A stretch of DNA of 18,125 nucleotides from assembly GCA_038232655.1 (NCBI GenBank), contig JBBSNM010000056.1:1-18125 (forward strand), given 5' to 3'. This document shows, one piece after another, positions 1 to 7,110 of the stretch; the stretch's first letter is position 1; each line of letters begins with the position of its first letter. The notes below the pieces were generated by a model that saw only the letters and a program-made list of their open reading frames with translations, was not told the origin of the DNA and made no database searches. The translations under genes and the position numbers were made by a program. This stretch comes from JACCVL01 sp038232655. GTDB lineage: Bacteria; Actinomycetota; Actinomycetes; Propionibacteriales; Nocardioidaceae.

Positions 1-257
1 ACGATCGCGACGACGAACGCGTAGACGTAGCGCTCGCGGCCGTAGCCGAACGGGTGCTCGGGGGTGGCGTCCCGCTTGGCGCGCTTTCCGCCCAACAGCA
101 GCAGCCCCTGGTTGCTGGAGTCGGCGACGGAGTGGATGGACTCGGCCAGCATGGACGAGGACGAGGTGAGCAAGAACGCGATGAACTTGGTCACGGCGAT
201 GCCGATGTTGGCGAACAGCGCCGCGATGATCGCCTTGTTGCCGCCCTCGGTCGCCAC
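1..257 (-). CDS. Cation diffusion facilitator (CDF) family transporter, N-terminal part only
   Basis: The minus strand is open from about 266 to the window edge and gives the N-terminus of a CDF metal/proton antiporter, which exports divalent metals such as zinc across the membrane. Visible hallmarks are a first membrane helix (AIIAALFANIGIAVTKFIAF), then SSSMLAESIHSVADSSNQ carrying the H/S-x-x-D metal-site pattern of helix 2, the loop GGKRAKRDATPEHPFGYGR with the family's HPFGYG motif, and the start of helix 3. I chose GTG at 257 because AGGG lies 8 bases upstream; GTG at 266 is the in-frame alternative but has no room for a ribosome site. The gene lies 37 bp downstream of hisH on the same strand, so it is probably read from the his transcript, where hisA is often found in relatives. 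The 3' part is outside the window. The family call is secure; the metal is not predictable. Confidence 0.88.
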   Translation of the reverse strand, partial: MATEGGNKAIIAALFANIGIAVTKFIAFLLTSSSSMLAESIHSVADSSNQGLLLLGGKRAKRDATPEHPFGYGRERYVYAFVVAI

Positions 258-294
258 GGCGGACACCCTAGTGGCGGTGGGTCCGCGGTGCTCG

Positions 295-960
295 TCAGCG
301 ACCGCTCAGCGTGTCCAGCCAGTTGCGCAGCAACCGGGCACCCGGGTCGCCGGACTTCTCGGGGTGGAACTGGGTCGCCCACAGCGGCCCGTTCTCGACC
401 GCGGACACGAAGCGGTCCCGCCCGTGCGACGACCAGGTGACCCCGGGTGCCGCGAGGTGCTCGCCGACGCGCAACGTCCAGTCGTGGACGCCGTATGAGT
501 GCACGAAGAAGAAGCGCTGCTGCTCGATACCCGCGAACATCTGCGTGCCGGCGGGTGGGTCGACGGTGTTCCACCCCATGTGCGGGACCACGTCGGCCCG
601 CAGCCGCTCGACCCGGCCGGGCCACTCCCCGCAGCCAGCGGTCGTCACCCCGTGCTCCACGCCGGCCTCGAAGAGCACCTGCATGCCGACGCAGATGCCC
701 AGCACCGGCCGGCCACCGGCCAGCCGGCGGCCGATCAGCCGGGCACCCTGCACCTCGGCCAGCCCACGAATGCAGGCGGCGAAGGCGCCCACCCCCGGGA
801 CGACCAGGCCGTCAGCGGCCAGCGCGCGCTCGAAGGACGCGGTGAGCTCGACCGCGGCACCGGCCCGCTCGACCGCGCGGACCGCCGAGCGCACGTTGCC
901 GAAGCCGTAGTCGAGCACGACGACGGAGGGCCCGGCCGGCGTCCCGGTCACCGGGGTCAA
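295..960 (-). CDS. hisH: Imidazole glycerol phosphate synthase, glutamine amidotransferase subunit HisH
   Basis: HisH hydrolyses glutamine and channels ammonia to HisF, which makes imidazole glycerol phosphate and AICAR in histidine synthesis; it acts in the cytoplasm as a HisH-HisF dimer. The protein starts its class I glutaminase fold at VVVLDYGFGNVRSA. It carries the nucleophile cysteine in LGICVGMQVLFE, the VPHMGWNTV segment, and the catalytic His-Glu pair in TQFHPEKSG near the C-terminus. The likely start is TTG at 960, overlapping the upstream small ORF's stop (TTGA); GTG at 951 is a close in-frame alternative. The longer open frame back to 1026 only shadows the small ORF. At about 221 residues it is normal for the family. 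hisF and hisA are not in the window. Confidence 0.96.
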   Translation of the reverse strand: MTPVTGTPAGPSVVVLDYGFGNVRSAVRAVERAGAAVELTASFERALAADGLVVPGVGAFAACIRGLAEVQGARLIGRRLAGGRPVLGICVGMQVLFEAGVEHGVTTAGCGEWPGRVERLRADVVPHMGWNTVDPPAGTQMFAGIEQQRFFFVHSYGVHDWTLRVGEHLAAPGVTWSSHGRDRFVSAVENGPLWATQFHPEKSGDPGARLLRNWLDTLSGR

Positions 961-1100
961 CCGCTCACGAGCGCAGCAACGAGGCTGAGCGCCGCGGCGG
1001 TGACCAGCACGACGACCACCCACCACGGGGCACCCTGGCTGCGCACCGACCAGGCACCGCCGACCAGCAGCCCGGCCAGCACGATGAGCGCGGTGTCCAC
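957..1100 (-). CDS. Small two-helix membrane protein encoded between hisB and hisH
   Basis: This 47-residue ORF starts at GTG 1100, fills the space between hisB and hisH and was too short for routine ORF listing. The predicted protein has two hydrophobic stretches, TALIVLAGLLVGGAW and PWWVVVVLVTAAALSLVAAL, separated by a short polar loop (SVRSQGA), so it should be a helical-hairpin membrane protein with no soluble domain. Its TGA stop overlaps the TTG start of hisH by two bases, which suggests translational coupling. From memory, other actinomycetes have a small hypothetical protein at this position, but I cannot confirm homology. No clear Shine-Dalgarno precedes the GTG; a GC-rich hairpin can form just upstream (arms 1108-1113 and 1120-1125). 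Function unknown. Confidence 0.68.
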   Translation of the reverse strand: MDTALIVLAGLLVGGAWSVRSQGAPWWVVVVLVTAAALSLVAALVSG

Positions 1101-1133
1101 GTCAGCGGGCCCGCCGGGCCGGGCCGCGACCGG

Positions 1134-1733
1134 TCACAGCGAGCCCTTCGTGGAGGGCACCCCGGTCTCGCGCGGGTCCACGGCGACCCCGGCGCGCAGC
1201 GCCCGGGCGAACGCCTTGAACTGCGCCTCGACGACGTGGTGCGGGTCACGGCCACCGAGCACCCGCACGTGCACGGCGATGCCGGCGTGCTGGGCCAACG
1301 TCTCGAACACGTGCCGGGTCAGCGAACCCGCGTAGTCTCCCCCGATCAGGACGTACTCCTGACCGGGCGGCTCGCCGGTGTGCACGCAGTACGGCCGCCC
1401 GGACACGTCGACGGCGCACTGGACCAGCGTCTCGTCGAGGGGCACCAGCGCGTCTCCGAACCGGGCGATGCCGCGCTTGTCGCCCAGGGCCTCGCGCAGC
1501 GCCTGCCCCAGCACGATCGCGGTGTCCTCGACGGTGTGGTGCGCGTCGACGTGGGTGTCGCCCTGCGTGCGGACGGTCAGATCGAGCAGCCCGTGCCGCG
1601 CCAGCGAGTCCAGCATGTGGTCGTAGAAGCCCACGCCGGTGGACACCTCGGCGCGGCCGGTCCCGTCGAGGTCGAGCTCGACCAGCACGGCGGACTCGGC
1701 GGTCGCGCGTTCGATCCTGCTCGTGCGGCTCAT
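1134..1733 (-). CDS. hisB: Imidazoleglycerol-phosphate dehydratase HisB
   Basis: HisB dehydrates imidazole glycerol phosphate to imidazole acetol phosphate, a late step of histidine synthesis. At 199 residues it is the monofunctional form, without the histidinol-phosphatase domain fused in enterobacteria. Visible signatures are GVGFYDHMLDSLARHG, the manganese-binding VDAHHTVEDTAIVLG, and the repeat-related second site GGRDPHHVVEAQFKAFARAL. These are the two His-His-x-x-Glu type motifs of the 24-mer enzyme. The ATG at 1733 overlaps the hisC stop in an ATGA arrangement, so start choice is firm and coupling to hisC translation is likely. A 33-bp gap separates it from the small membrane ORF downstream. 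Confidence 0.97.
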   Translation of the reverse strand: MSRTSRIERATAESAVLVELDLDGTGRAEVSTGVGFYDHMLDSLARHGLLDLTVRTQGDTHVDAHHTVEDTAIVLGQALREALGDKRGIARFGDALVPLDETLVQCAVDVSGRPYCVHTGEPPGQEYVLIGGDYAGSLTRHVFETLAQHAGIAVHVRVLGGRDPHHVVEAQFKAFARALRAGVAVDPRETGVPSTKGSL

Positions 1734-2812
1734 CTCGCGAGCACCTCCGTCAGCGCCTGGGTGAAGGCGGCGGTCTCCGCCGGCGTCCCGACCGAGACGC
1801 GCAGCCAGCCGGCCGGGCCAGTCTCGCGGATCAGCACGTCACGGTCGAGCAGACCCTGCCAGACCCCGTGCCGGTCGGCGAACCGACCGAAAAGCACGAA
1901 GTTGGCGTCGGACTCCGCTACCTCCAGCCCCTGGGTGCGCAGCCACCCCGCCAGCCGGTCCCGCTCGGCCCGCAACGCCTCCACCTGGGCCAGCAGCGCC
2001 GGTGCTTGGCCGAGGAGCGCGGTGGCCGCGGCTTGGGTGAGCGCCGACAGGTGGTACGGCAGCCGCACCACCCGCAACGCGTCGACGACCCCGCGGGCGG
2101 CCGCGACGTAGCCGAGCCGGACCCCGGCGGCGGCGAACGCCTTGCTCATCGTGCGGGTCACGAGCAGCCGGGGGTGGTCGGCCAGCAGCTCCAGAGCGGT
2201 GGGGGTGCCCGCACGGCGAAACTCGGCGTAGGCCTCGTCGACGACGACGACGCCCGGCGCGTCCGCCAGGATCGCCCGTAGCGTGGCCGGCGGCAGCGCC
2301 GTCCCGGTCGGGTTGTTGGGCGAGGCCAAGAGCACCACCGACGGTCGGGTCTCGCGGACCAGGGCGCAGGCCGCCGCCGGGTCGACGGTGAAGTCGGCGC
2401 CGCGGGCGCCGGTGACCCACCGGGTGTGGGTGTCGCGGGCGTACTCGGGATACATCGAGTACGTCGGCGCGAACGACACCGCGGTGCGGCCGGGGCCGCC
2501 GAAGGCCTGCAGCACCTGGAGCATCACCTCGTTGGAGCCGTTGGCGGCCCAGACCTGCTCGGGCGCCAGGCCATGTCCGAGGTATCCGGCCAGGGCGCTG
2601 CGCAGCGCCCACGCCTCGCGGTCGGGGTAGCGGTTGAGCCCCCCGGTGGCCTCGGCAACCGCGCGCGCCACCGCGGCGACCACGGTGTCGCTGGGTGGGT
2701 AGGGGTTCTCGTTGACGTTGAGGCGGACCGCGACGTCGAGCTGCGGTGCGCCGTAGGGCTCGACCCCGACCAGTTCCGGGCGCAGTGGCAGTCCGGCGGC
2801 GGGCGCGCTCAC
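1730..2812 (-). CDS. hisC: Histidinol-phosphate aminotransferase HisC
   Basis: This PLP-dependent class I/II aminotransferase converts imidazole acetol phosphate to histidinol phosphate with glutamate as amino donor. From GTG 2812 it is 360 residues, the usual size. Recognisable elements are RLNVNENPYPPSDTVVAAVA (substrate and N-terminal arm), AANGSNEVMLQVLQAFG, SPNNPTGTALPP, VVVDEAYAEF (PLP aspartate and tyrosine region), TRTMSKAFAAAGVRLGY with the Schiff-base lysine, and a C-terminal ETGPAGWLRVSVG containing the substrate arginine. The GTG overlaps the hisD stop (GTGA), which fixes the start. The open frame continues upstream to 3580 only because it shadows hisD in another frame. Confidence 0.97.
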   Translation of the reverse strand: MSAPAAGLPLRPELVGVEPYGAPQLDVAVRLNVNENPYPPSDTVVAAVARAVAEATGGLNRYPDREAWALRSALAGYLGHGLAPEQVWAANGSNEVMLQVLQAFGGPGRTAVSFAPTYSMYPEYARDTHTRWVTGARGADFTVDPAAACALVRETRPSVVLLASPNNPTGTALPPATLRAILADAPGVVVVDEAYAEFRRAGTPTALELLADHPRLLVTRTMSKAFAAAGVRLGYVAAARGVVDALRVVRLPYHLSALTQAAATALLGQAPALLAQVEALRAERDRLAGWLRTQGLEVAESDANFVLFGRFADRHGVWQGLLDRDVLIRETGPAGWLRVSVGTPAETAAFTQALTEVLAR

Positions 2813-4110
2813 GCCCGCGTGCGCACGTGGATCGCGTCGCCGTGCGACGGCAGGTCCTCGGCCTCGGCCAGCGCCACCACCTGCGGTGCGACCGCATCCA
2901 GGGCCGAGCGGTCGTAGGTGACGACCTGCACGGTCTTGAGGAACGTGCGCACCGACAGGCCCGAGGCGTGGCAGGCGCAGCCACCGGTCGGCAGCACATG
3001 GTTGGACCCCGCGCAGTAGTCGCCCAGCGAGACCGGCGTCCACGGGCCGACGAAGACCGCGCCAGCGTTGGTCACGCGCAGCGCCCGCTCGGCGGCGTCC
3101 ACGGTCTGGATCTCGGTGTGCTCCGCGGCGTAGGCGTTGACGACGTCGAGCCCCTGGTCGAGGTCGGCGACCAGCACCACTGCTGACTGCACGCCCGACA
3201 GCGCGGTGCGGATGCGCTCGGCGTGCTTGGCGCCCGGTACCTGGCGCTCCAGCTCGGCCTCGACGGCGGCCGCCAGCTCGATCGAGTCCGTCACCAGCAC
3301 CGCGGCCGCCGCTGGGTCGTGCTCGGCCTGGCTGACCAGGTCGGCGGCCACGTGCGCCGGGTCGGCGGAGCCGTCGGCCAGCACCGCGATCTCGGTGGGG
3401 CCGGCCTCGGAGTCGATGCCGACGCGTCCCTTGAGCAGCCGCTTGGCGGCGACCACGTAGATGTTTCCGGGGCCGGTGACCAGGTCGACCGGGGCACAGG
3501 AGCCGGCACCGTAGGCGAACATGGCGACGGCCTGCGCGCCCCCGACGGCGTACACCTCGTCGACGCCCAGCAGCGCGCATGCTGCCAGGATCGTGGGGTG
3601 CGGCAGGCCGTCGTGCTCACGTTGTGGTGGGCTCGACAGCGCCAGCGAACCGACCCCGGCCACCTGGGCCGGCACGACATTCATCACGACGCTGCTGACC
3701 AGCGGCGCCAGCCCGCCGGGCACGTACAGGCCCACCCGGCGCACCGGCACCAGGCGCTGTTGAACGGTGCCACCCGGCGCCACCTGGGTGGTGGTGTCGC
3801 TGCCGCGCTCGGCCTCGCAGCTGCGCCGCAACCGGGCGATCGACTGCTCGAGGGCGGCGCGCACATCGGGGTCGAGCGCCGCGAGGGCACGGTCGAGCGC
3901 GCTGCGGGGTACGGCCAGGCTGCGCTGCTGGACGCCGTCGAAGCGCGCGGTGGCGGCGAGGATCGCCTCGACGCCCCGGTCGCGGACATCGGCGCAGATC
4001 GACCGGACCGTCTCGACCGCCGCCTCCACGTTCAGGTCCGCACGCGGCGGCAGGCCTGCCGGTGGCGGCGCCGAGCGGTCGGCGTCGCGCAGGTCGAGGC
4101 GGCGGATCAC
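2809..4110 (-). CDS. hisD: Histidinol dehydrogenase HisD
   Basis: HisD oxidises histidinol to histidine in two NAD-dependent steps using a bound zinc. The 433-residue protein is full length. It shows VRRVGLYVPGGLAPLVSSV, GPTEIAVLADGSADP, and the zinc-ligand regions LVSQAEHDP (Gln and His), SLGDYCAGSNHVLPT (Asp), and the C-terminal LPSHGDAIHVRTR (His). The catalytic Glu-His pair lies in AEHTEIQT. It is the first gene of the operon. The start is GTG at 4110, with a TAGACT hexamer ending 6 bases upstream, so the mRNA may be leaderless or nearly so; the GAGG at 4116-4113 is too close to act as a standard ribosome site. Confidence 0.97.
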   Translation of the reverse strand: MIRRLDLRDADRSAPPPAGLPPRADLNVEAAVETVRSICADVRDRGVEAILAATARFDGVQQRSLAVPRSALDRALAALDPDVRAALEQSIARLRRSCEAERGSDTTTQVAPGGTVQQRLVPVRRVGLYVPGGLAPLVSSVVMNVVPAQVAGVGSLALSSPPQREHDGLPHPTILAACALLGVDEVYAVGGAQAVAMFAYGAGSCAPVDLVTGPGNIYVVAAKRLLKGRVGIDSEAGPTEIAVLADGSADPAHVAADLVSQAEHDPAAAAVLVTDSIELAAAVEAELERQVPGAKHAERIRTALSGVQSAVVLVADLDQGLDVVNAYAAEHTEIQTVDAAERALRVTNAGAVFVGPWTPVSLGDYCAGSNHVLPTGGCACHASGLSVRTFLKTVQVVTYDRSALDAVAPQVVALAEAEDLPSHGDAIHVRTRA

Positions 4111-4116
4111 CGCCTC

Positions 4117-4122
4117 AGTCTA
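4117..4122 (-). promoter_or_regulatory. Candidate -10 element for the his operon
   Basis: TAGACT on the minus strand fits the actinobacterial TAnnnT consensus and ends 6 bases before the hisD GTG, so a transcript would begin at or next to the start codon. I see no convincing -35 hexamer at 17-18 bp spacing (the region reads GGCGCC). The position in a short divergent spacer is what supports it. Confidence 0.4.
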
Positions 4123-4152
4123 CGGAGTTCGGCGTCCGCGGCGCCGCCCGGT

Positions 4153-4158
4153 TACGTT
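4153..4158 (+). promoter_or_regulatory. Candidate -10 element for the LON-domain gene
   Basis: TACGTT on the plus strand fits TAnnnT and ends 6 bases before GTG 4165, the geometry of a leaderless transcript. No Shine-Dalgarno is visible in front of either GTG 4159 or GTG 4165, which supports this reading. Its -35 region would overlap that of the divergent hisD promoter. Confidence 0.4.
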
Positions 4159-4164
4159 GTGGAC

Positions 4165-4830
4165 GTGGGTCACCCGTTGCCGCTGTTCCCGCTGGGCACC
4201 GTGCTGTTTCCCGACATGCCGTTGTCGCTGCTGGTCTTCGAGGACCGCTATCGCGAGCTGGTCGCCGATCTGCTCGAACGCCCGGAGCGGGACCGGGCCT
4301 TCGGGGTGGTCGCCATCCGCGACGGGTACGAGGTCGGCGAACTGGCGGTGCACTCAGCTCACCGGATCGGTTGCGAGGCGATGGTGCAGGAGATCGACCA
4401 GCGCCCCGACGGGCGCTTCGAGCTCGAAGTCGTCGGTCGGCGGCGGTTCCGCGTCGACGGCATGGACGAGCGGCGGGCCTACCTCACCGGTGACGTGCAC
4501 TGGTTCGACGAGCCCGAGGGTGCAGACGCCACGCCGGCCTGCGTGCAGGCACTCGCGGCGTTCGAGGCCTACCGGTCCCGGCTGAGCCAGATGCGCGGCG
4601 CGGAGGTGGAGGTCACCGAGCTGCCGACGCGGCCCCGCACCTTGTCATACGCGCTCGCCGCTGGTGGGCTGTTCATGCTGGCCGACCGGCAGGCCCTGCT
4701 CGAGGAGCAGGACGTCACCAGCCGGCTGACCCGGCTGGCCACGCTGCTGCGCAGCGAGACCGCGGCCATGGCCGCCCTGCCGAGCCTGCCCGCGACCGAC
4801 GTCGTGCGCACCGGCTGGTCGCCGAACTGA
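4165..4830 (+). CDS. Stand-alone LON-substrate-binding (N-terminal) domain protein
   Basis: The roughly 221-residue protein begins HPLPLFPLGTVLFPDMPLSL and continues LLVFEDRYRELVADLLE. This is the classic opening of the Lon N-terminal (PUA-like) domain. A mixed beta core with GRFELEVVGRRRFRVDGM follows, then a helical part around AFEAYRSRLSQ and LLEEQDVTSRLTRLATLLRSE. There is no AAA+ ATPase or Ser-Lys protease domain, so it is not Lon itself but the peptidase-S16-like single-domain type common in actinobacteria, whose role is not established. GTG 4159 is an alternative start two codons upstream. The open frame extends back to 3223, but that part lies antisense to hisD and is rejected. It is probably co-transcribed with the deacylase gene 28 bp downstream. 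Confidence 0.9.
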   Translation: MGHPLPLFPLGTVLFPDMPLSLLVFEDRYRELVADLLERPERDRAFGVVAIRDGYEVGELAVHSAHRIGCEAMVQEIDQRPDGRFELEVVGRRRFRVDGMDERRAYLTGDVHWFDEPEGADATPACVQALAAFEAYRSRLSQMRGAEVEVTELPTRPRTLSYALAAGGLFMLADRQALLEEQDVTSRLTRLATLLRSETAAMAALPSLPATDVVRTGWSPN

Positions 4831-4858
4831 CGCCCAGGATGGCCCCAGGTTCCCCGAC

Positions 4859-5335
4859 ATGACCGGCACCCCCGCGACGCTCGTGCTGACCCGCGCCGGG
4901 GTGGCGTTCACCGAGCACGGCTACGCCGCCGACGCCGCCGATGCCGCGGTGCCGTACGGGGAGCAGGCGGCTCGGCAGCTGGGCGTCGACCCGCGGCGGG
5001 TCTTCAAGACCCTGCTGGTCGAGGTGGACCGCCGGCTGGTGGTCGCGATCGTCCCGGTGGCCTGCCAGCTTGCGCTCAAACGGCTGGCCGCAGCGGTCGG
5101 CGGCAAGCGCGCCGAGATGGCGGCCCCGGCGGTCGCCGAGCGGGCCACCGGCTACGTCGTCGGCGGGATCTCGCCGTTGGGCCAGCGCCGCCGGCTGCAG
5201 ACCGTGCTGGACGTCAGCGCACGCTCACTACCGACGGTGTATGTCTCCGGCGGGCGACGTGGGCTGCAGCTGGAGCTTGAGCCCGACGACCTGATCGAGC
5301 TGACCGGCGCAACGGTCGCGCCAGTGAGCAGGTGA
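4859..5335 (+). CDS. ybaK: YbaK/EbsC-type aminoacyl-tRNA deacylase
   Basis: This is a 158-residue single-domain protein of the YbaK/ProX superfamily, which hydrolyses mischarged aminoacyl-tRNAs in trans; the classical substrate is Cys-tRNA(Pro). The sequence shows the family core: VDPRRVFKTLLVEVDRR with the conserved FKTL lysine, LALKRLAAAVGGKRAEMA, and GYVVGGISPLGQRRRL, where the glycine-rich GGISPLG substrate loop is diagnostic of the YbaK branch. A C-terminal SGGRRGLQLELEPDDL completes the fold. The ATG at 4859 begins 28 bp after the LON-domain gene on the same strand, so the two are likely one transcript. The ribosome site is weak (CCAGG). Substrate specificity is inferred from the subfamily only. 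Confidence 0.93.
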   Translation: MTGTPATLVLTRAGVAFTEHGYAADAADAAVPYGEQAARQLGVDPRRVFKTLLVEVDRRLVVAIVPVACQLALKRLAAAVGGKRAEMAAPAVAERATGYVVGGISPLGQRRRLQTVLDVSARSLPTVYVSGGRRGLQLELEPDDLIELTGATVAPVSR

Positions 5336-5376
5336 GCGGCCAGCCGGTGAGCGATCCGCGGACCCGCCCGGTGACC

Positions 5377-5443
5377 CCCAACACCGCACTCGACCAGCCA
5401 CCCCCGCCCACACCCAGCCACCGAAAGCCAGTGCGGCGTTAGG
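5377..5443 (-). terminator. Long inverted repeat between convergent genes, candidate terminator
   Basis: Arms 5377-5390 and 5430-5443 are inverted copies around AGTGCGG(C/T)GTT(A/G)GG. In minus-strand RNA, the transcript of the DUF3352 gene that ends at 5453, all 14 positions pair: 12 Watson-Crick and 2 G-U. In plus-strand RNA the same two positions are A/C mismatches, so the structure favours the minus transcript. The 39-nt loop is G-tract rich on the minus strand. There is no U-tract. The spacer (5336-5452) holds no gene. Confidence 0.5.
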
Positions 5444-5452
5444 TGCTTGTGC

Positions 5453-7021
5453 TCAGTCGAACACCAGCCGCACGGTCGCCAAGGTGTAGTCGCCGTCGCG
5501 TGCGCCGGAGACGCCGAAAGCGCGCAGCACCTCGAAGGTCTTCCGCTCGTCCGCCGACATCGGGTCGCTGTTTTGCTCGCCCAGGTCGTCGACGAACTTC
5601 AGCATCAGGTCGAAGTCCATGAAGAACACCGCGGTGGCGGAGTCGTGGTCGGCCACTGCCGCCCGGTAGTTGGCGGAGTCGGCGAGGCCGTCCTCGTCGG
5701 CCAGCGCGTCGGCATACTCCTCGGTGGCGGCGACCACGGTGCCGCGGTCGGACTCGCGCTCGATCAGGTCGACGGGTGCCGCGGCGGCCAGCGCCGACTC
5801 GAGACGCGTGGTCAGCACCTGGATCTCGGCGAGATCGCTGCTCGTGCGCATGCCGACGCGGACCGTGGACGGGTCCGGCTCGCCGGTTGGCCCCAGCTCG
5901 ACCGCCTCGGCGTCCATGGCCAGCACGAAGTCGTCACCGAACAGCGTGGCCACGTCGTCGGGCACCACGAAACCGGTCTCGGCCTGCACCATGTCGGCGA
6001 GCTCCTGGGCGTCGAAGGACTCGTTGCCCTCGAGCGACTTCTGTGCCTGCTCCCAGCCCTTCTGGACCAGCTCGGAGCCGCCAGTGAAGCCGAAACCGAA
6101 CATGGTCGACGCGGGCAGCTCAGCGAAAGAGGTCGTTCCGGAGCCGTCGGTCAGCGCCTCGCCGTTGGCGGCGACGGCGAACTCGAGGCTGTCGGAGCCG
6201 GCGCTCATCGCCATCGCGATCGAGGTCGTACGACCCAGCCCGAACGCCTCCGCGGTGACCCGCTCCTCCTCGTTCAACGACTCGTCGATCAGGGCCTCGA
6301 CGTTTGCCCAGCCCGAGACGATCCCACTGCCACCCGCGGCATCCATGTCGGCCAGGTAGTCGGCGTTCTCCGACAGCGGCGACTCCTCGGCGTCCGCGGC
6401 GAAGTCATCGGCCAGCTGCTGGGTCTCGGCGATCAGAGCGTAGTCACCGACGAAGGCGACGCCGACGCTGCTCTCGCCCCCACAGGCGGCGAGCTTCTCG
6501 ATGCCGTCCTTGGCCGCGTCCTGGTCCGATACCTGCACGGCCACCAGGCCGTCGGGCTCCTCGCTGTCTTCGGCCGGCATCGCACCGAAGCCGACGCGGT
6601 CGCCCAGCCACGGCTCCACGCCGTCCTTGTAGTCGGGGCAGTCCTCGGCCGTGCCGCTCTCCTCGGCGTCCTCGACCACTGCCTCGTAGATCTTCTTGCG
6701 CAGGTCATCCCGGTCGCTGCTGATGCCGGTCGTCTGCTCGAACTCGGGCACGCGGCGCAGCAGCCGGACGGCGTTGATCTTCTGGTCCGCGGACGGGTCG
6801 AGGTCAACGCGAGCAAACCCCAGCGCACCGGCCGGCATCGCCGAGTCCGGCTGCGACCCGCCGCCGCTCAGCGCCTGGAACGTGAATGCCGCACTCGCCC
6901 CTAGCAGCAGCACGCCTAGCGCCACCGCACCGATCAGCAGCCCACGGCGCTTCCCGCCGCTCCCCCGGCCACCCTCGGCTGGCTGCTGGCTGCTGGCCCA
7001 TTCCCCGGACATGTCTGCCAT
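5453..7021 (-). CDS. Membrane-anchored DUF3352 family protein
   Basis: A protein of about 522 residues has a short cytoplasmic N-terminus rich in Gly and Arg (GGRGSGGKRRG). One membrane helix follows at about residues 27-49 (LLIGAVALGVLLLGASAAF), then a large acidic extracellular domain. The segment MPAGALGFARVDLDPSADQK, then NAVRLLRRVPEFE, is characteristic of DUF3352, an actinobacterial family of unknown function. Two cysteines, in AEDCPDYK and LAACGGES, could form a disulfide outside the cell. The C-terminal part (VFFMDFDLMLKFVDDL) repeats the style of the N-terminal module. The start is uncertain: ATG 7021 has a G-rich ribosome site (GATGGGG) just upstream, while ATG 7060, 7036 and 7012 are also in frame. 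It has its own promoter candidate right after dnaE. No function can be assigned. Confidence 0.85.
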   Translation of the reverse strand: MADMSGEWASSQQPAEGGRGSGGKRRGLLIGAVALGVLLLGASAAFTFQALSGGGSQPDSAMPAGALGFARVDLDPSADQKINAVRLLRRVPEFEQTTGISSDRDDLRKKIYEAVVEDAEESGTAEDCPDYKDGVEPWLGDRVGFGAMPAEDSEEPDGLVAVQVSDQDAAKDGIEKLAACGGESSVGVAFVGDYALIAETQQLADDFAADAEESPLSENADYLADMDAAGGSGIVSGWANVEALIDESLNEEERVTAEAFGLGRTTSIAMAMSAGSDSLEFAVAANGEALTDGSGTTSFAELPASTMFGFGFTGGSELVQKGWEQAQKSLEGNESFDAQELADMVQAETGFVVPDDVATLFGDDFVLAMDAEAVELGPTGEPDPSTVRVGMRTSSDLAEIQVLTTRLESALAAAAPVDLIERESDRGTVVAATEEYADALADEDGLADSANYRAAVADHDSATAVFFMDFDLMLKFVDDLGEQNSDPMSADERKTFEVLRAFGVSGARDGDYTLATVRLVFD

Positions 7022-7078
7022 GTCGCCCCATCTCATCCCCGTGTTGCGAGAACTGTGCACAGCCTCGCCTCGCCGCAG

Positions 7079-7108
7079 ATGCTAACCCGCACCCCGGTCG
7101 AAGGTCAC
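7079..7108 (-). promoter_or_regulatory. Candidate promoter for the DUF3352 gene
   Basis: On the minus strand GTGACC (7108-7103) and TAGCAT (7084-7079) are separated by 18 bp, resembling a housekeeping -35/-10 pair. Transcription would begin near 7072, about 50 bases before the chosen ATG. The -35 begins only 3 bases after the dnaE stop codon, so the gene probably has its own transcript besides any readthrough. Confidence 0.45.
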
Positions 7109-7110
7109 GC

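Noticed and set aside
1236..2111. Plus-strand open frame opposite hisB and hisC
   Set aside because: Antisense shadow; His/Val/Gly/Arg-rich with no family resemblance.
2813..3580. N-terminal extension of HisC to 616 residues
   Set aside because: The extra part is Arg/Gly/Ala-rich, overlaps hisD in another frame, and a GTGA junction gives a normal-length HisC.
3223..4158. N-terminal extension of the LON-domain protein
   Set aside because: It is antisense to hisD and shows no domain; the Lon N-terminal fold begins immediately after GTG 4165.
4165..4830. Lon protease
   Set aside because: Only the substrate-binding domain is present; there is no ATPase or Ser-Lys protease domain.
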